Origin: Roseiarcus sp963775575
GTDB lineage: Bacteria > Pseudomonadota > Alphaproteobacteria > Rhizobiales > Beijerinckiaceae
NCBI GenBank assembly: GCA_963775575.1
Contig: CAVZJG010000002.1
Location: 1,736,001-1,800,000, forward strand
DNA: 64,000 bases
Direction of reading: 5' to 3'
Part shown: positions 60,889 through 64,000 of the stretch, piece by piece
How positions within the stretch are numbered: the first letter of the stretch is position 1
How the letters are laid out: each line of letters opens with the position of its first letter
Position numbers and translations under genes: made by a program
Notes under the pieces: model-generated
Told to the model about the DNA's origin: nothing
The model's input: the letters and a program-made list of their open reading frames with translations, nothing else
Databases searched by the model: none

Positions 60889-61638
60889 CTAGATCACCCC
60901 GGCTTCGTCGCGCAGCTTGGCGACGAGCTCGGCCGCCGTCGCGACCCTCACCCCGGCCTTGCGGCCGCTCGGCGCCGCCGTCTTCAGCACTTTCAACCGC
61001 GGCGCGAGGTCGACGCCGAAATCGGCCGGCGTCTTCTCGTCGATCGGCCTCTTTTTGGTCTTGATGAGGTTGGGCAATGAGACGTAGCGCGGCTCGTTGA
61101 GGCGCAAGTCGGCGGTCACGATCGCCGGAAGCTTCAATTCGACGGTCTGCAAGCCGCCGTCGACTTCGCGCGTCACCGCGACCTTGCCGTCGCCGACGAC
61201 GACCTTGGAGGCGAAGGTTCCCTGCCCCCAACCCATCAGCGCCGCCAGCATCTGGCCGGCCTGATTGCAATCGTCGTCGATCGCCTGCTTGCCCATGATG
61301 ACGAGGCCCGGCTGTTCGAGGCCGATGATCCCCTTGAGCAGCTTGGCGACCGCCAGCGGTTCGACGAGCGCCTCGGTCTTAACCAGAATCCCGCGATCGG
61401 CGCCCATCGCCAGCGCGGCGCGCAAAGTCTCGGCGGCTTGCGCCGGGCCGATGGCGACGACGACGACCTCGCTCGCTATTCCCGCTTCTTTCTGGCGCAA
61501 CGCCTCTTCGACGGCGATTTCGTCGAACGGGTTCATCGACATCTTCACATTGGCCAGTTCCACGCCCGATCCGTCGGGCCTGACGCGTATGGCGACGTTG
61601 TAGTCGACCACCCGCTTTGCCGGCACGAGGATTTTCAT
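60889..61638 (-). CDS. etfB: Electron transfer flavoprotein beta subunit
   Basis: A 249-residue partner of EtfA. MKILVPAKRVVDYNVAIRVR, NPFDEIAVEEALRQKEAG, the AMP-binding signature region GKQAIDDDCNQAGQMLAALM and the C-terminal loop VTADLRLNEPRYVSLPNLIK. Complete and in frame. It precedes etfA with 2 bp between them. The ATG at 61638 matches relatives; upstream codons to 61695 are not conserved. Confidence 0.95.
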   Translation of the reverse strand: MKILVPAKRVVDYNVAIRVRPDGSGVELANVKMSMNPFDEIAVEEALRQKEAGIASEVVVVAIGPAQAAETLRAALAMGADRGILVKTEALVEPLAVAKLLKGIIGLEQPGLVIMGKQAIDDDCNQAGQMLAALMGWGQGTFASKVVVGDGKVAVTREVDGGLQTVELKLPAIVTADLRLNEPRYVSLPNLIKTKKRPIDEKTPADFGVDLAPRLKVLKTAAPSGRKAGVRVATAAELVAKLRDEAGVI

Positions 61639-62146
61639 GGCGCGGAGAAACCTGTCATGTCGATTGCGCGTCGGCCGAGCTGTCGCGGCCGCCACCCCTA
61701 ATCGGCGGGATTGGCCGAGTCAACGCGCGCCGATCGGGCCGATCGCGCGGCGCTCGATCGCGTTGGCGCCGCCGCCTCGCCGACGCCGTTTGGCTGGGCG
61801 CCGGGGGCGGAGAGACGCGGGCGAGGTCGAGGCGGCGTCCGGCCTCCGGGCCGCGCAGGGGCTCGCGCGCCGGCCAATTCGCCTCGGCGCCCGCTCTCTG
61901 CGCGCCTGTGGTCGGCGGGACGGCGGAGCAACGGCCGCGGCGCCCGTTTTGCTAGGAGCGACAGGGAACCGCTGGCGGGCGTCGCCCTTGCCGCGCAGCC
62001 AACGGATTGGCTATACCGCTCTAGAGGCGGCCGATCGGGCGCCAGCGCGCGATTCGAGGCAAGGGGGCGCGAGACGGGGCGCATCGGCGAGCGGCGAGAC
62101 GCGGAATTCGGCCGTTTCGCGTGAAGAAGAAGCTAAGGATTCGTTG
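61639..62146. other. About 500 bp between etfB and ptsP
   Basis: Divergent intergenic region. GC-rich open frames here are not protein-like. An AT-richer patch near 62118-62146 with GAAGAAGAAGC lies before ptsP. Promoters of both genes are expected here. Confidence 0.35.
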
Positions 62147-64000
62147 ATGCGCGCGCCGGGCGGACCGCGACTGTTGCTGCGACGGCTCCGCGAAGTCATG
62201 GCGGAGCCGGTCGCCGCGCAGGCGCGCCTCGACCGCATCGTCGTTCTCATCGCTTCGAACATGGTCGCCGAGGTGTGCTCGCTTTATGTCGCGCGCGCCG
62301 ACGGGCCGCTCGAGCTGTTCGCCACCGAAGGCCTCAACCGCGAGGCCGTCCATTTGACCACCTTGCGTCCGGGCGAGGGCCTCGTCGGCTTGATCGCCGC
62401 CACCGCCGAACCGCTCGCCCTGTCCGACGCGCAAAAACATCCGGCTTTTTCCTACAAGCCGGAGACCGGCGAAGAAATCTATCATTCGTTCCTCGGCGTG
62501 CCGGTGCTGCGCGGCGGCGCGACGCTCGGCGTGCTGGTGGTGCAGAACCGCGCGCGCCGCACCTATTCCGAGGAGGAAATCGAGGCGCTGCAGACCACCG
62601 CGATGCTGCTCGCGGAAATGGTCGCCTCCGGTCAATTGCAGTCCCTCGGGGGGCAGGGCGCGCCGATCGCTGCGGCCAGGCCGCTCTCCCTGACCGGCGC
62701 TCCGATCGCCGACGGCCTCGGCCTCGGCCACGTCGTCCTGCATCAGCCGCGCGTCGTGGTGACCAAGATCGTCGCCGACGACATCGCGTTCGAAATGGAT
62801 CGGTTGGAGAGGGCGATCGAGTCGATGCGCGCCTCGGTCGACGATCTCATCGACCGCAGCGACGACGGCGGCGCCGGCGAACATCGCGAGGTGCTCGAGG
62901 CGTTCCGGATGATCGCCCATGATCGCGGTTGGCTGCGCCGGCTGCGCGAGGCGGTCGCCAGCGGGCTGACGGCCGAAGCGGCGGTCGAACGGGTGCAAAA
63001 CGACGCGCGCGCCAGGTTGCAGCGTCAAACCGACCCCTATTTGCGCGACCGCCTCCACGATTTGACCGACATCGCCAACCGCCTGCTGCATCAACTGGCG
63101 GGTCAGAGCCTCGTTCTCCTGCCCAGCGAACTGCCGGAAAACGCCGTGCTCGTCGCGCGCTCGATGAGCCCGGCGGCGCTGCTCGATTACGACCGCGAGC
63201 GCCTGCGCGGGGTGGTGTTGGAGGAAGGCGGGGCTTCGAGCCACATCGCCATCGTGGCGCGCGCGCTGGCGATCCCTGTGGTCAGCGACATCCCGAACAT
63301 TTCCGAGATCGCCGAACAGGGCGACGCGATCGTCGTCGACGGCGCCGCCGGCCAAGTGCATTTGCGCCCGCCGCCCGACCTCGAGGCCTCTTATGCCGAA
63401 GAGGCGCGCTTGCGCGCCCAGCGGCAGGACCAGTATCGCGCGCTGCGCGATCGTCCCGCGCTCACCCTAGACGGCGTCGAGATCGGCCTGCACATGAACG
63501 CCGGCCTGCTCATCGACATGCCGCACCTGAGCGAGACCGGCGCCCTGTCGATCGGGCTGTTTCGCACCGAACTGCAATTCATGCTGGCCTCGCGCTTTCC
63601 GCGTCTGGGCGCGCAGGAGGCCATTTATCGATCCGTGCTCGAGGCCGCGGGCGACCGCTCCGTCACCTTTCGCACCCTCGATATCGGCGGCGACAAGTTG
63701 CTGCCTTACATGAAGAGACTGGACGAGGGAAATCCCGCGCTCGGATGGCGCGCGATCCGCATCGGCCTCGACCGCCCGGCGCTGTTGCGCACGCAGTTGC
63801 GCGCGATGCTGCGCGCCGCCGCGGGACGCGAATTGCGCGTCATGATCCCGATGATTTCGACGGTCGGCGAATTCGCCTCGGCGCAGGGCATCCTGCAACA
63901 GGAAATCGCTTTCGCCGATCGATGCGGGCGCGAGCGGCCGCGCGAAATCAAGTTCGGCGCGATGGTCGAAGTCCCGGCGTTGCTCTGGCAGCTCGACGAT
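62147..64000 (+). CDS. ptsP: PtsP, phosphoenolpyruvate-protein phosphotransferase (EI-Ntr), 3' end outside window
   Basis: Enzyme I of the nitrogen phosphotransferase system, passing phosphate from PEP to NPr and regulating nitrogen, potassium and carbon-storage functions. 618 codons are visible. A GAF domain (about 20-160: LRPGEGLVGLIAATAEPLAL) is followed by the EI N-terminal domain with the phosphorylated His in EEGGASSHIAIVARALAIPV. The PEP-binding barrel starts at GLLIDMPHLSETGALSIGLF and FRTLDIGGDKLLPYM. The frame is open at the right edge. ATG 62147 is the first in-frame start. Confidence 0.94.
   Translation, partial: MRAPGGPRLLLRRLREVMAEPVAAQARLDRIVVLIASNMVAEVCSLYVARADGPLELFATEGLNREAVHLTTLRPGEGLVGLIAATAEPLALSDAQKHPAFSYKPETGEEIYHSFLGVPVLRGGATLGVLVVQNRARRTYSEEEIEALQTTAMLLAEMVASGQLQSLGGQGAPIAAARPLSLTGAPIADGLGLGHVVLHQPRVVVTKIVADDIAFEMDRLERAIESMRASVDDLIDRSDDGGAGEHREVLEAFRMIAHDRGWLRRLREAVASGLTAEAAVERVQNDARARLQRQTDPYLRDRLHDLTDIANRLLHQLAGQSLVLLPSELPENAVLVARSMSPAALLDYDRERLRGVVLEEGGASSHIAIVARALAIPVVSDIPNISEIAEQGDAIVVDGAAGQVHLRPPPDLEASYAEEARLRAQRQDQYRALRDRPALTLDGVEIGLHMNAGLLIDMPHLSETGALSIGLFRTELQFMLASRFPRLGAQEAIYRSVLEAAGDRSVTFRTLDIGGDKLLPYMKRLDEGNPALGWRAIRIGLDRPALLRTQLRAMLRAAAGRELRVMIPMISTVGEFASAQGILQQEIAFADRCGRERPREIKFGAMVEVPALLWQLDD

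Noticed and set aside
1..64000. rRNA genes, complete tRNA genes, or a replication origin
   Set aside because: No rRNA-like stretch, no full cloverleaf, and no DnaA-box cluster was recognised by eye; only the T-arm remnant at 25.4 kb was found.

Overview
The window is high-GC DNA from an alphaproteobacterium, most likely of the order Hyphomicrobiales (Rhizobiales). Support comes from rhizobial-type flagellar genes (motB-motC-fliK, the regulator ftcR, a DUF1217 flagellar protein), aerobic cobaltochelatase genes cobS/cobT with an upstream J-domain gene, and a bolA divergent from it. The species cannot be named from the sequence alone.

Layout. 1-18.2 kb is a flagellar region: fliI (cut by the left edge), a membrane-anchored orphan, a diguanylate cyclase overlapping a J-domain protein, then a tightly packed minus-strand operon fliF-fliH-motB-motC-fliK-lytic transglycosylase, flagellin, ftcR, a PilZ protein, a TPR/glycosyltransferase-like protein and a DUF1217 protein. 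18.5-23.1 kb is a head-to-tail array of three nearly identical IS66-type insertion sequences. 23.4-34.5 kb carries mostly ordinary genes: two oxidoreductases, DUF3297, rpsT, a TauE-type transporter, a TadD-like TPR lipoprotein, an M17 aminopeptidase, an ECF-like sigma/anti-sigma pair, fabI and an MFS transporter.

34.6-39.6 kb is a mobile, repeat-rich island. Small elements with GGTGACAC...GTGTCACC ends are each flanked by a different 7-8 bp tandem repeat. An IS3-family element sits inside one such array, and an egghead-like GT2 glycosyltransferase and a zinc-ribbon protein lie between. 39.7-43.2 kb is a sugar ABC transporter operon whose permease is fused to a DUF805 domain. 43.4-48.5 kb holds cobT (frameshifted), an inserted Phd/VapC toxin-antitoxin pair, cobS, a J-domain protein and bolA. 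48.5-52.6 kb has a YcxB-like protein, UDP-glucose dehydrogenase, a rhomboid protease and a HAD hydrolase. 52.8-58.9 kb is the ffh-rpsP-rimM-trmD locus, split between rimM and trmD by an ISNCY-type element and a small lipoprotein gene. 59-64 kb has 3-hydroxyacyl-CoA dehydrogenase, etfA (frameshifted), etfB and the 5' part of ptsP.

Main points of interest: the 7-8 bp tandem-repeat/GTGACAC elements; the triple IS66 array with shared 8-bp junctions; the permease-DUF805 fusion with an internal 63-bp duplication; and a recurring pattern of single-base indels in conserved genes (cobT, etfA, two IS66 copies, the ISNCY transposase, a DUF1127 gene), which could be real decay or base-level sequence error.
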